Positions 46,380 through 55,289 are shown, numbered from the stretch's first letter. The stretch is 64,000 bases of DNA from Akkermansiaceae bacterium (GCA_029866215.1 JARWZU010000011.1:82034-146033), one strand, 5' to 3'. Numbers and translations: made by a program. The notes: generated from the letters alone by a model not told the origin.

Positions 46380-46420
46380 TCCAACACCGTCGCCAACAAC
46401 CTCAACACCATCACGGCACT

Positions 46421-46777
46421 ATGAGCACCATCAATCGCAAGTCGATCCGCCGCAGGATCCACAATCGCATTCGTCGGAAAGTTTCCGGCACTGCAGAACG
46501 TCCACGTCTGGCCGTTCACTATTCGAACCAACACATCTACGCCCAAGTCATCGACGACTCCGCAGGCAGGACTTTGGTATCTGCTTCGACGCTCGACAAG
46601 TCCTTCGAAAAGGCTTCGTCGAATGTCGAGAGCGCCCAGAAAGTAGGCCAACTCCTCGCGGAGCGCGCCAAGGGCTCGAACATCAGCGCAGTGGTCTTCG
46701 ACCGCGGCGGTCACCTCTACCACGGTAAAGTCAAGGCTCTCGCTGACGCAGCGCGTGAAGCTGGACTCCAATTCTAA
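46421..46777 (+). CDS. rplR: 50S ribosomal protein L18
   Basis: 118 residues with [20 protein letters not shown], the [19 protein letters not shown] block and a terminal [21 protein letters not shown]18 binds 5S rRNA. Normal size. It lies 41 bp after rplF. Confidence 0.97.
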   Translation: MSTINRKSIRRRIHNRIRRKVSGTAERPRLAVHYSNQHIYAQVIDDSAGRTLVSASTLDKSFEKASSNVESAQKVGQLLAERAKGSNISAVVFDRGGHLYHGKVKALADAAREAGLQF

Positions 46778-46798
46778 CGCTCCGATCAGACACACATC

Positions 46799-47491
46799 AT
46801 GGTAACAATTCCAGACAATCAATCACCTGCCCCTGAATCAGGTGCTCCGGCCCCGGTGGCAGCATCGGCACCTCAACAGTCCTCCTATCAAGGTGGTCGC
46901 GGCCAAGGCGGCGGCTATCAGGGTGGCGGCGGGCAAGGTGGCGGGCAAGGTGGCGGTCGCGGTCGCGGTGGTCCACGTCGCGAGGAGCGCGCAGCACCGA
47001 CGGACGCTGAGGGCAACGAACTTTCTGAGAAAGTCGTATTCATCAACCGATGCGCCAAAGTCGTCAAGGGCGGTCGGCGCTTCAGTTTTTCCGCACTCGT
47101 AGTTACTGGCAACAAAGTCGGCAAGGTCGGTCTTGGTTATGGCAAGGCAAACGAGGTGTCGGACGCCATCAAGAAAGCCAGCGAAGGAGCCCGCAAGGTG
47201 CTCGTACCGATGAGCATTGTCGATGGAACAATCCCTCACGAAATTTATGCTGAGTTCGGCGGTGGTAAAGTTCTCCTCAAGCCAGCATCGCCGGGAACGG
47301 GGATCATTGCTGGTGGCGGTGTCCGTGCAGTTTGTGAAGCAGTCGGGATCCGCGACATCCTCGCGAAGTCGATGGGTTCCTCAAATCACGCCAACGTCGT
47401 CAAGGCAACGCTCAAAGCACTTTCCCAACTCCGGACCCGCGACCAAGTTCTCGGCGGACGCGGCAAGAAAAAGCGCGAAAAGGCCATCTAA
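46799..47491 (+). CDS. rpsE: 30S ribosomal protein S5 with glycine-rich N-terminal extension
   Basis: 230 residues against about 165 in most bacteria. The extra about 65 residues are an N-terminal low-complexity arm rich in Gly, Gln and Arg ([15 protein letters not shown]...). The S5 core has [38 protein letters not shown] and [20 protein letters not shown]5 lies at the mRNA entrance. The arm could touch RNA, which I infer from composition only. The start is supported only by position, 21 bp after rplR. Confidence 0.95.
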   Translation: MVTIPDNQSPAPESGAPAPVAASAPQQSSYQGGRGQGGGYQGGGGQGGGQGGGRGRGGPRREERAAPTDAEGNELSEKVVFINRCAKVVKGGRRFSFSALVVTGNKVGKVGLGYGKANEVSDAIKKASEGARKVLVPMSIVDGTIPHEIYAEFGGGKVLLKPASPGTGIIAGGGVRAVCEAVGIRDILAKSMGSSNHANVVKATLKALSQLRTRDQVLGGRGKKKREKAI

Positions 47492-47557
47492 TGAGCGGTG
47501 GGGGTGCAGGTGTAGTCCTGCATAATCCTTAACTTCAAAACGAAAATCAGAATATTT

Positions 47558-48010
47558 ATGGAACTTCATTCATTCAGTCCGAATCCTGGCTCCAAGCACC
47601 GGAATAAACGTCTCGGTTGCGGCGAAAGCTCAGGTCATGGCAAAACTGCCTGTAAGGGCAACAAGGGTCAAAAGGCTCGATCAGGAAGTGGCACTCGTGT
47701 CGGCTTCGAGGGTGGCCAGATGCCACTTCATCGCCGCCTTCCAAAGCGTGGCTTCAACAATTACGATTTCCGTGACAAGGTCTGCGTATTCAATGTGGGG
47801 GAGCTCGATGATCTTTTCGATGCAGGCACCACCATTGACGAGGCAGCTCTTCGTGGGCAAGGCCTTGTCAACGGCCCATACGACAAGATTAAGGTTCTCG
47901 GCGTTGGTGAGGTCACGAAAGCATTCCACGTGGTCGTTGGCAATGCCAGTGCTTCCGCTCGCGAAAAAATCGAAAAAGCAGGTGGAACGGTCAACGAGCC
48001 TACCGCTTGA
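47558..48010 (+). CDS. rplO: 50S ribosomal protein L15
   Basis: 150 residues, with KHRNKRLGCGESSGHGKTAC, KGNKGQKARSGSGTRVGFEGG, QMPLHRRLPKRGF and the C-terminal NASASAREKIEKAGGTV. The gene rpmD (L30), which usually sits between rpsE and rplO, is missing here (66-bp gap). L15 helps late 50S assembly. Confidence 0.97.
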   Translation: MELHSFSPNPGSKHRNKRLGCGESSGHGKTACKGNKGQKARSGSGTRVGFEGGQMPLHRRLPKRGFNNYDFRDKVCVFNVGELDDLFDAGTTIDEAALRGQGLVNGPYDKIKVLGVGEVTKAFHVVVGNASASAREKIEKAGGTVNEPTA

Positions 48011-48040
48011 TGGTTTCTCACTGATATTTGATCTTCGACG

Positions 48041-48062
48041 AGGAAGCGCTAGAGCGCTTCCT
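48041..48062 (+). terminator. hairpin between rplO and secY
   Basis: AGGAAGCGC (48041-48049) pairs with GCGCTTCCT (48054-48062) around the loop TAGA. There is no T-tract worth the name after it (TGTCTTGTTC). It could be a partial terminator or a processing/attenuation site, since secY follows in the same direction 45 bp later. Confidence 0.4.
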
Positions 48063-48106
48063 TGTCTTGTTCAGACCCCAAGCCTCATTCCTTCCCCTAA
48101 ATAGCT

Positions 48107-49621
48107 ATGATTTCAGCATTCGCAAATACTTGGAAGATCCCGGAGCTGCGGGATAGGATTCTTTTCACTCTCGCTTTGATTGTGATCATTCGCCTCGGCG
48201 TTCACATCACGCTGCCTGGCGTTGACGCCACGGTCATCAAGGCCTGGCTTGATAGCTTGAAGGCGGCCGACCCGAAAAGCCCAACGGGTGGCATCACGGC
48301 ATTGCTAACAGTGTTCTCTGGTGGTGGCCTTCAGAAGGCTGGTATTTTTGCGCTTGGGATCATGCCGTACATTTCGGCATCGATTATGGTTCAATTGATG
48401 ACTGCGGTGATTCCAAAGCTCTCTGTCCTCGCTCGCGAAGATGGTGGCCGCCAGAAAATCACTCAATACACGCGGTACATCACGATCCTCATTGCAATTG
48501 TTCAAGGGGTGTTCGCGGCGATGTCGCTGAACAATCCCGAGCAGATCCCTTACATGAGCGGGATTGAGAAGTTCGGCAAGCTGGTCCCAGACCCCTCCTA
48601 CACTTGGATGGGGATGACGGTACTCACCATCGTTGCTGGCACGGTGTTGCTCCTATGGATTGCCGATCAGATCACGGAAAAAGGCATTGGTAACGGGACC
48701 TCCATCATCATTACAGTAAACATCATCTCGGCGCTGCCGGGGGCGTTGATCCAAGCGTGGAAGTTTTTCGTCCCTTCTCAAGGGGTGGTGAATCCTTTCA
48801 ATGCGATTTGGATGGTGGTCATGATTGCTCTGTTGCTCGTGGTCATCGCTGCAACGATTTCGATTACCCAAGCGCAGCGGAGGATTGCAGTGCAGTACGC
48901 CAAGCGAGTGGTGGGTCGTAAGCAGTTTGGCGGGCAGACTCAGTACCTGCCGCTTAAAGTCAATTATGCGGGCGTCATGCCCATCATTTTCGCCTCGGCG
49001 GTGCTATCGCTCCCACCATTGATGCTTCAGTGGATCCCAGGAATTTCAGGGCAACCTTGGGCGGTGAAACTTTACGGCCAACTTTCGGAAGGCGGGATGT
49101 GGTTCTACATTTTGGGTGGCATCGGCATTTTCCTCTTCTCTTATTTTTGGGTGGCGATGATGTTCCAGCCTTCTCAAATTGCAGAGGATCTTAAGCGGAA
49201 TGGTGGCTATATCCCCGGTGTTCGGCCAGGCAAGCCGACGGCAGACTTCTTGGATTTCACCATGACCCGCCTCACGTTTGCGGGTGCCTTTTTCATGGTT
49301 GCGCTGTTTGTGCTGCCCGTCGTCACGGGTCACCTCGTTGGGCTGCCACCAGGTTCTTTGGTGCTTCAGTTTTTCGGTGGTACGTCGCTTTTGATCATGG
49401 TGGGTGTCGTGCTTGACGTGATGCGTCAGGTGGAGACCCAATTGCTTCAAAAGCACTATGATGGGTTCCTGCGGAAGGGTAAACTTAAGGGTCGCTACGA
49501 CCGATTGAACCAAAACAGTGGCGCAGCACCTCGCACAGCGATCGTTTATCTTTGGACGGTTATCGCTATTCTGATTGTGATCGGCATTACGGCTTACATC
49601 TACAATAGCTCCGCACATTGA
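48107..49621 (+). CDS. secY: Sec translocase channel SecY
   Basis: 504 residues with the ten-helix SecY plan. The plug region, TLALIVIIRLGVHITLPGVD at the start and the C-terminal LLQKHYDGFLRKGKLKGRY are readable, as is GLPPGSLVLQFFGGTSLLIM. SecY is the core of the protein-conducting channel with SecE/SecG. It is longer than E. coli SecY (443) by loops. Its TGA overlaps the adk region. Confidence 0.97.
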   Translation: MISAFANTWKIPELRDRILFTLALIVIIRLGVHITLPGVDATVIKAWLDSLKAADPKSPTGGITALLTVFSGGGLQKAGIFALGIMPYISASIMVQLMTAVIPKLSVLAREDGGRQKITQYTRYITILIAIVQGVFAAMSLNNPEQIPYMSGIEKFGKLVPDPSYTWMGMTVLTIVAGTVLLLWIADQITEKGIGNGTSIIITVNIISALPGALIQAWKFFVPSQGVVNPFNAIWMVVMIALLLVVIAATISITQAQRRIAVQYAKRVVGRKQFGGQTQYLPLKVNYAGVMPIIFASAVLSLPPLMLQWIPGISGQPWAVKLYGQLSEGGMWFYILGGIGIFLFSYFWVAMMFQPSQIAEDLKRNGGYIPGVRPGKPTADFLDFTMTRLTFAGAFFMVALFVLPVVTGHLVGLPPGSLVLQFFGGTSLLIMVGVVLDVMRQVETQLLQKHYDGFLRKGKLKGRYDRLNQNSGAAPRTAIVYLWTVIAILIVIGITAYIYNSSAH

Positions 49622-49623
49622 TT

Positions 49624-50283
49624 GTGTCTGTGACCAAGCCGCTCCGTGTCGTCCTACTTGGGCCGCCGGCTTCCGGTAAGGGCACTCAAGGCCGAAAGCT
49701 CGCTGCAGCACTAGGTCTTGGATATTTGGGCACGGGGGCTTTGCTTCGCGAGAACGTTGAGGCGGGATCAGATCTTGGTAAACAGGCCGAACCCATCCTC
49801 GCTCGTGGAGGTTATTTGCCAGATGATTTGATGTGCTCGATTCTTGCGGATTGGCTAGGCCGCCAACGAGAAGGCTGGGTGCTGGATGGATTTCCGCGCA
49901 GTCTAGCACAGGCAGTTTTTCTTGACGATTGGCTTGCAAAACGTGGGCATAAACTTGATGCAGCGATTTCCTTGGAAGTGCCAATGGAAGAGCTTTTGGC
50001 TCGCATTCACGACCGCGTGGAGTGTGCAAGTTGTCGGTGGTCAGGCAGCGGAAACCAGCGGCTAGAGGGCGGTAAGTGTCCGGTTTGTGGCAACCCAGCA
50101 GGCCCTCGCTCTGATGATAGCGATGAGAATTTCCGCAGTCGCCATGCAGAGTTTGAGTCGCTCACTCAACCGGTGATTTCCCGCTATCGGCAACTGGGAA
50201 TGCTTTATTCTTGCGATGCGAGTGCTCCTCAGGATGAAGTGGCGCTCCGCCTTCTCCAGATTTTCTCAAATCGTTCCGCTTGA
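49624..50283 (+). CDS. adk: adenylate kinase
   Basis: 219 residues with the P-loop VLLGPPASGKGTQ (P-loop Lys19), GFPRSLAQAVFLDDW and a LID with two CxxC pairs (CASC and CPVC), so the zinc-finger LID form. It interconverts ATP, AMP and ADP. I take the GTG at 49624 as start. A TTG at 49618 overlapping the secY stop is also in frame. It is directly coupled to secY, as in many bacteria. Confidence 0.95.
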   Translation: MSVTKPLRVVLLGPPASGKGTQGRKLAAALGLGYLGTGALLRENVEAGSDLGKQAEPILARGGYLPDDLMCSILADWLGRQREGWVLDGFPRSLAQAVFLDDWLAKRGHKLDAAISLEVPMEELLARIHDRVECASCRWSGSGNQRLEGGKCPVCGNPAGPRSDDSDENFRSRHAEFESLTQPVISRYRQLGMLYSCDASAPQDEVALRLLQIFSNRSA

Positions 50284-50315
50284 ACTATTCATTTATCCAA
50301 ATTTGCTCTCAGATC

Positions 50316-51119
50316 GTGTCACGAAGAACCCGAATCCCCATCAAGACCCCACGTGAAATCGACTTCATGCGCCAGGCCGGTGCTATTGCTTCATCGATTT
50401 TGCAAGCACTTGCGAAGGAGGTAGCCCCTGGGCGAACCACGGGTGAAATCGACCAGTATGCTGCGGAGTTGATGCGCCAGCATGACTGCAAAAGTGCTTT
50501 TTTAGGCTATCGTGGATTTCCCGGATACACCTGTATTTCGGTGAATGAAGAGGTGGTTCATGGGATCGGCGGGGCGCGTAAGATTCAGCCTGGTGACATT
50601 TTAAAGATTGATGTGGGCGTGGTTAAGAGTGGTTTTATTGGAGACAACGCGACCACGGTGCCAGTGGGGGACATCCCGCTGGAGACGAGGCGACTTTTGG
50701 CAGTCACTGAGCAGTCGCTTTTTGAGGCGATTCGTCATGCTCGTGCGGGTCGGAAGCTTGCGGATTTGTGTGGATCGGTTGCAGAATTTGCTGAGCCACA
50801 CGGGTTTACGATTGTACGTGAGTTCGTGGGTCACGGGGTGGGGCGGCGGTTGCATGAAGAGCCTCAGGTTCCGAACTATCGTCCCCAAGGAAAGTCGCCA
50901 ACCTTGATGCCCGGAATGACTTTGGCCATTGAGCCGATGGTGAATGCGGGTGTCGCTGGCGTGAGGATCTTAGAGGACGGCTGGACGGTGATCACGGAAG
51001 ATCGCAAGCCTTCCGCCCATTTCGAGCACACAGTGCTGATCACCACGGGAGATCCAGAAATCCTGACTTGGCGGCCACGTGAGGCTTTGCCAGAGATGCT
51101 TGGATTACCGCCTTGGTAG
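50316..51119 (+). CDS. map: methionine aminopeptidase type I
   Basis: 267 residues from a GTG at 50316. The five metal ligands fall in place: the two aspartates in KIDVGVVKSGFIGDNATTVP, the histidine in EFVGHGVGRRLHEEP, and the glutamates in LAIEPMVN and HFEHTVLIT. It removes the initiator Met from nascent proteins. An in-frame TTG at 50280 would add 12 residues. It is the last gene of the cluster. infA, rpmJ, rpsM and rpoA do not follow, and repeat DNA begins instead. Confidence 0.95.
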   Translation: MSRRTRIPIKTPREIDFMRQAGAIASSILQALAKEVAPGRTTGEIDQYAAELMRQHDCKSAFLGYRGFPGYTCISVNEEVVHGIGGARKIQPGDILKIDVGVVKSGFIGDNATTVPVGDIPLETRRLLAVTEQSLFEAIRHARAGRKLADLCGSVAEFAEPHGFTIVREFVGHGVGRRLHEEPQVPNYRPQGKSPTLMPGMTLAIEPMVNAGVAGVRILEDGWTVITEDRKPSAHFEHTVLITTGDPEILTWRPREALPEMLGLPPW

Positions 51120-51132
51120 CGGCCTTGGGTCA

Positions 51133-51265
51133 GCTGGATTATCCTAAAATCCGCAGTGGGTGCGGATGGTGTGAGGGGATTGGTCAGGCACGGGCACTGG
51201 CAGCGGAGGTTGGGTTCGATGATTCTCAACCTGTTTCACGTGCAACTCTTTGATGATTAATCCAT
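51133..51265. repeat. dispersed 133-bp element, copy B (after map)
   Basis: This is the partner of 13690-13822, in the same orientation relative to the preceding gene. The matching stretch includes GGTCAGGCACGGGCACTGG and GATGATTCTCAACCTGTTTC. Copy B contains TGTTTCACGTGCAACT (51232-51247), 14 of 16 bases of the ParB-site consensus, which copy A (TATTTCAGGTGGGACT) keeps only partly. Confidence 0.75.
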
Positions 51266-51630
51266 GCGTGGCGGTAGAAGCATCTTTCCATGTCTTGTGT
51301 ACTGGGGTCCGTTGCGTCGTGCACGGGTGCCCGAACATCGTGCACGGGCAATTTTACATCGTGCACGGGTGCCCGAACATCATGCACGGGCAATTTTACA
51401 TCGCGCACAAGCACCCGAACATGATGTAAAAGTTGTTTTACATCGCGCACAGGCACCCGAACATCACGTAACGGGGGCCGCATCTGGCGCGCGGGAACCC
51501 CGACATTCGAGGCGTTCACCGACCCATTCTCCGTCAAGAAGGTCGTCAAGTTCCGACCCGCTTTCCTACCGCGCAAGCGGCAGCGGAAGCGACGATGATG
51601 AGGTTCTATCCCGATCCAGAAATCGGACAT
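51226..51630 (-). CDS. possible heptad-repeat protein (low confidence)
   Basis: A 134-codon minus-strand frame whose middle is a 7-residue repeat (DVRVPVR / DVKLPVH / DVRAPVH) from the 21-bp array and whose end (INHQRVARETG) falls inside element copy B. Copy A has a similar tail (MDHRRVPPEIG), which hints that the element once carried a gene 3' end. No good start signal is seen and the N-terminal part is not recognised. It may be a by-product of the array. Confidence 0.25.
   Translation of the reverse strand: MSDFWIGIEPHHRRFRCRLRGRKAGRNLTTFLTENGSVNASNVGVPARQMRPPLRDVRVPVRDVKQLLHHVRVLVRDVKLPVHDVRAPVHDVKLPVHDVRAPVHDATDPSTQDMERCFYRHAWINHQRVARETG
51315..51503. repeat. 21-bp period tandem array, alternating units (42-bp higher order)
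   Basis: Units of 21 bp run from 51315. Odd units end in GCCCGAA or CACCCGAA, even units in CAATTTTA or TTGTTTTA, each starting CATCG(T/C)GCAC. Eight units are clear, and at least one decayed unit follows. The sequence is unrelated to the 21-bp unit at 14.3 kb although the period is the same. Confidence 0.9.
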
Positions 51631-51744
51631 GCATCGAAAACCCTGCGGTGCTCAAAAAACTGATCCCAAGCCACCAATCCGCCATCCGGTATGAGTGCTT
51701 TGTCGCGGACCCGGAGCCGAAATCACCCTCCTCCGGGAAGGGAT

Positions 51745-51772
51745 TTGAAATTCAGCTCTTTTCCGCCCAATG
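51745..51772 (-). repeat. 28-bp sequence shared with 18696-18723
   Basis: Identical over TTGAAATTCAGCTCT and ending CCCAATG at both sites. The minus-strand reading again gives MG-x2-ELNF. It may be the start of a short multicopy ORF. Confidence 0.6.
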
Positions 51773-51865
51773 GGTGAACCCCTTGTGCGTTGGTTTTCGT
51801 CTTCAATCGTCGACAAAATCAGCAATTGTGCGCCTCGTCATCAATCTTCACTGAGGACTAGAGTA

Positions 51866-52525
51866 TTACAGGCCTTTGAAGCCGAAGTATTCTTGATAAG
51901 TCCCAGTTGGAACGACCACGGGCTTCCACTCGCGGTTGAGTTTGCGGAATCTATTGATGAATTCTGTCGGGTCCGCCCAATTTTTAAGGTCGGATGGTGC
52001 TTTTTCCCGGTGCATTCCGATGTTGATATTGAGCCGAATTTCAAAATGCAAGTGGGCGGGGTACATTCCGAAGTTGTTGCCAATGGTGCCGATTTGTTGG
52101 CCTTTTTTGATCAATTGGCCGTCCTTGACCATGATCTGGTTGAGGTGGCCATTGAGCGTGTCGCAGAATTTGACCTGCCCCGTTGCGGGGTCTCGGTATG
52201 CGTGCCGAGTCAAGACCACGTTGCCCCAGCCAGACCTCACGTTGTGCGCGAGGGTTACAATTCCGTCCGCAATGGCGTAGACCGGCGCGCCGAGATCGGT
52301 GTCTCCCCCAGTTCGACCGTTCCAATCTTCTCCAAAATGTTGCGGGGTGCGGAGTCTAAGACCACGAGCTTTATAGTATCCCGTGCCATTTGGTTTGCCG
52401 ACGGGAAAATCAAAACCGTCCGCGAGGTTGATTTTCACCTGCTGCGGAGACGACGAAAGACAGAAAAATAAAAGCCCCACCATGAGTGCTCCGTAAATGG
52501 GTAGTTTCTTGCCGATCGACATCAT
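51866..52525 (-). CDS. M23 family metallopeptidase
   Basis: 219 residues from the ATG at 52525, which has GGGGCGG just upstream. A membrane anchor or signal (about 9-26) is followed by the LytM/M23 fold: HFGEDWNGRTGGDTDLGAPV (zinc His and Asp), an AIADGIVTLAHNVRSGWGNV stretch, and HLHFEIRLN (the HxH zinc and catalytic histidine). M23 enzymes cut peptidoglycan cross-links, often in cell division or remodelling. The upstream frame would run into the terminator hairpin of the next gene, which supports this start. Confidence 0.85.
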   Translation of the reverse strand: MMSIGKKLPIYGALMVGLLFFCLSSSPQQVKINLADGFDFPVGKPNGTGYYKARGLRLRTPQHFGEDWNGRTGGDTDLGAPVYAIADGIVTLAHNVRSGWGNVVLTRHAYRDPATGQVKFCDTLNGHLNQIMVKDGQLIKKGQQIGTIGNNFGMYPAHLHFEIRLNINIGMHREKAPSDLKNWADPTEFINRFRKLNREWKPVVVPTGTYQEYFGFKGL

Positions 52526-52564
52526 CCGCCCCAATGGACTCGCCGATGGTTCATCTCGCAAGTG

Positions 52565-52598
52565 CAAAAAAGCGGCACAGCGGTGAAGCTGCGCCGCT
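52565..52598 (-). terminator. rho-independent terminator of the MFS transporter gene
   Basis: On the minus strand an 11-pair hairpin, AGCGGC-x-CAGC with GCTG-x-GCCGCT (one G-T pair), around TTCACC, is followed by TTTTTT. It lies between the stop at 52621 and the M23 gene. Confidence 0.85.
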
Positions 52599-52620
52599 GG
52601 TCGGGAAATTCACTGTGAAA

Positions 52621-54225
52621 TCAGGATTTTTCTTCAATCGACAACGGACGATAGCCGCCGATGGATTTGAAATAGAGCAGCAGTAAGATGAAGATCCCGG
52701 CCATGGTCGCGGGGATAAGTGAATCCGCTTTCAAGGTCTTGCGGTCGCCGACGATGCTGGCGTCTGCGAGCGCTTTTTGCTCTGGGGTTTTCGCGGTTGC
52801 CTTTTGAGCTTCCGAAAGTTTGGTGCCATCGAGCCCCGTCACTGGGTCAAGGAAGAGAAATGAACTGGATTTGGCAGCTTTATTGGATTCGTAGGCAGCG
52901 ACGTTGGTCGCCTTGAGGTGGTCCACGGTGAAGCGGTCCTTGGCATAACCTAGGCCAGGCCCGCCAAGCAATCCAGCTGACATCATGCCGATTCCGCCCA
53001 TGATGGACATGGCGATCGCACCGGTCCGCGGGAAGCGGTCTCCTACCACCGCCAGCATCGTGGGCCAGAAAAATGTCTTTCCGAGTGCGTAAACCGAAAG
53101 TGCGAAAAGTGCGCCAGCGAAGGTTTCGATGCTGCTGACGAGGTTGAGTCCGATTACCGCCAAGATTGCGCAAATGACCAAAAGTCCGATAGGCGAAATC
53201 TTGAGTTTGCTTTCGATGAAATGGGCGGAGAAGCGCAAGGCAAACATCAGTAATGAAGTGAAAACAAAGAGGATCTTACCTTGCGAGGGTGTGAGAATAT
53301 TGCCGGTGATGTTTTGGATCCAGCCATCGGTTCCGAGTTCAACGGCACCCACGAGTGCATGGGTCACGAACAGGATGAATAGCAAAAAGGAGCCGACCGC
53401 AAAATGGGTTTTCCCTGCGACGATGAACCAGAGAAGCAGCGCCATACCCCAGGAAACATACATCCAGGCCGGTCCGGTGAAGAAGGCTGCACCCGTGAAG
53501 AATGCGAGAACACCACCGAGTTGAGCTTTGAAAAACAGGCCGATGATTCCGCAAGTGACCAGCGCCCCAAGTAGGCCCACTTCTTTCATCATGTCGCCGA
53601 GCTTAAGCCCTTTGGATGAGGCCTCGGACTTGGGAAACGTCTGGCCCATGAAGGCAATTCCGTAAAGCACGGTAGGAATCAGGAAAAGACTGAGCTGGAT
53701 TTTCCAGTCCACGCCGTTCTCGCCGAGAGTCCATCCGATCAAGCCACCGCCGACCAAGCCAGCAGGCCACGCGGCATGGAGGATGTTCAGGTAGTGAGTG
53801 CGGTTGTTTGGAAATAGGGTTGCAACCAGAGGGTTTGCGACGGCTTCTAAGGTGCCATTTGCTAGAGCGAACACAAACGTGCCGATGTAGAGGTACATGT
53901 AAGCCGTGTCTTGTGCTTGGCCCTTGTGGGCGGCAAACGTGATGAAAGCCGAGAGAACATGCATGATGAATGCGGCGCAGACGAGCTTGCCGTAGCCGAT
54001 TTTATCAACCACGACGCCGCCGATGATGATGCCAAAGCAGAAGCCGGTGAAGCCAGCGCCTCCAATGTCACCGAGTTGAGCACCGGTGAAGCCGAACTCG
54101 GCCGCCCAGTTGGCGAGGATGCCTCCGCGAACACCGAAGCCGATGCCAGTTGCGAGGATGGCGAGGAAGCCGGCCCAGAGGAGCCGCTTAGCGTTTGGCG
54201 CTGCGTTGAGTGCGTTGTTTGTCAT
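52621..54225 (-). CDS. MFS transporter
   Basis: 534 residues with about twelve hydrophobic helices. The MFS-type start is [20 protein letters not shown] followed by [13 protein letters not shown], in the place of the motif A loop. About 85 residues of mostly soluble sequence (around [20 protein letters not shown]) lie between the last two helices, longer than usual. The C-terminus is EEKS. No sugar or drug specificity can be assigned. A terminator follows at 52565. Confidence 0.85.
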   Translation of the reverse strand: MTNNALNAAPNAKRLLWAGFLAILATGIGFGVRGGILANWAAEFGFTGAQLGDIGGAGFTGFCFGIIIGGVVVDKIGYGKLVCAAFIMHVLSAFITFAAHKGQAQDTAYMYLYIGTFVFALANGTLEAVANPLVATLFPNNRTHYLNILHAAWPAGLVGGGLIGWTLGENGVDWKIQLSLFLIPTVLYGIAFMGQTFPKSEASSKGLKLGDMMKEVGLLGALVTCGIIGLFFKAQLGGVLAFFTGAAFFTGPAWMYVSWGMALLLWFIVAGKTHFAVGSFLLFILFVTHALVGAVELGTDGWIQNITGNILTPSQGKILFVFTSLLMFALRFSAHFIESKLKISPIGLLVICAILAVIGLNLVSSIETFAGALFALSVYALGKTFFWPTMLAVVGDRFPRTGAIAMSIMGGIGMMSAGLLGGPGLGYAKDRFTVDHLKATNVAAYESNKAAKSSSFLFLDPVTGLDGTKLSEAQKATAKTPEQKALADASIVGDRKTLKADSLIPATMAGIFILLLLYFKSIGGYRPLSIEEKS

Positions 54226-54401
54226 AGGGTATTTAGGGTTAATTCAGAACTAATAGGAATTAGAGTTGTTCAGATCTATTCAATCCGCTTCCTGATGGCA
54301 AGCTGCAGAATGAATATTTAGTTTTCCCGAAATCTCGGGTATCCGTCTCAAAACTACGCGGGTGATCGGGGGAATCTCTCAGAAATCCGTGGAGAAATTC
54401 A

Positions 54402-55289
54402 TCAAAGGTCCCGATTTTCGTGAGTTCCATGAATCAACTCCTGCGAATAGACGATGCAGCGCTCCAAACGAGCGCAGCTTGCAATCCGTCCGCTAGGCCA
54501 GACGATGGAATCGCGAACTACGGCTCCTGCCGCCACGGTGGCCCCGCGGCCGACGACGGACCGCTCGATGATTGCCCCCACTCCGATGGTCGCCTCTGGA
54601 TGAATGGCCGGTTCGAGAGCGAGCTCGTGGTGGGCCTGCAGGTATGAGTCGCGGTCGCCGAGATCGAGCCAGACGCCTTCATCAAGAACGATGGCGCCCA
54701 GTTGGCTCATATTCGCCAATTCAAGAAATGCTGGGATGACTGAGATTTTTTCTCCTTTTGGGATCAAGTCGAGAAACGAGGGTTCCACGCAGTAGATCCC
54801 GGTAAACACATGAGTCCCCTCGGAGCGGCCGAGCTGATTACGGATGTCGGTGACGAGTGATTGGGAGGCGTCGAGTGCGATGTGTTTTGCTGAGCCAACG
54901 GAGCGCAGCGCGAGGGTCACGGGTAAGCCTGAGGCATGATGAGCCTCGATGAGGCGTTCTAGGGGCAAGGTGGAAAAAATATCCCCATTGTGAACGAGTA
55001 GGGGATCGGTACCCATCCAAGCAGCGCAATTCTTCAAACCACCACCAGTTTCTAATAGGACTGGCTCATGAAAAAATGTTAGGTCTGTTCCAGACCCAAA
55101 GCCCGCCCAGGCGTTGGGGAGGTGGTGGGTATTGATCGCAAAGCGGTTGATCCCGATCCGGTTGCAGGCATCGATCGTCCATTCCGCCAGTGGCCGATGA
55201 AAGAGGGGGACGAGGGGCTTGGGCAACCGCTCCGTGAGTGGGCGCAAACGATTGCCGAGACCGGCGCCAAGGATGAATGCGTTTTGCAC
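54402..55289 (-). CDS. nucleotidyltransferase of the NDP-sugar pyrophosphorylase family
   Basis: 295 residues with the opening block AFILGAGLGNRLRPLTERLPKPLVPL, in which GxGxRL..T....KP.VP is the nucleotide-binding signature, and a metal site in LLVHNGDIFSTLP. From about 225 the sequence looks like a short left-handed beta-helix (hexapeptide repeats such as ATIGVGAIIERSVVGRG). Family members make NDP-sugars for lipopolysaccharide or cell-wall precursors. The sugar cannot be told. It is 176 bp before the MFS gene in transcription order and is not obviously coupled. Confidence 0.85.
   Translation of the reverse strand: MQNAFILGAGLGNRLRPLTERLPKPLVPLFHRPLAEWTIDACNRIGINRFAINTHHLPNAWAGFGSGTDLTFFHEPVLLETGGGLKNCAAWMGTDPLLVHNGDIFSTLPLERLIEAHHASGLPVTLALRSVGSAKHIALDASQSLVTDIRNQLGRSEGTHVFTGIYCVEPSFLDLIPKGEKISVIPAFLELANMSQLGAIVLDEGVWLDLGDRDSYLQAHHELALEPAIHPEATIGVGAIIERSVVGRGATVAAGAVVRDSIVWPSGRIASCARLERCIVYSQELIHGTHENRDL

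Larger units (their letters stand above)
51120..51865. other. repeat-bearing gap after map
   Basis: 746 bp without a gene I can defend. It holds copy B of the dispersed element (51133-51265), the 21-bp array (51315-51503) and a 28-bp shared sequence (51745-51772). Minus-strand and plus-strand frames are both open through the array because of the 21-bp period, which is expected for any repeat with a length divisible by three. Confidence 0.7.

Noticed and set aside
49046..50029. Minus-strand 327-codon frame over secY/adk
   Set aside because: Antisense to conserved genes, no known motif.
51315..51503. CRISPR array
   Set aside because: Units alternate but leave no unique spacers, and no cas gene is near.
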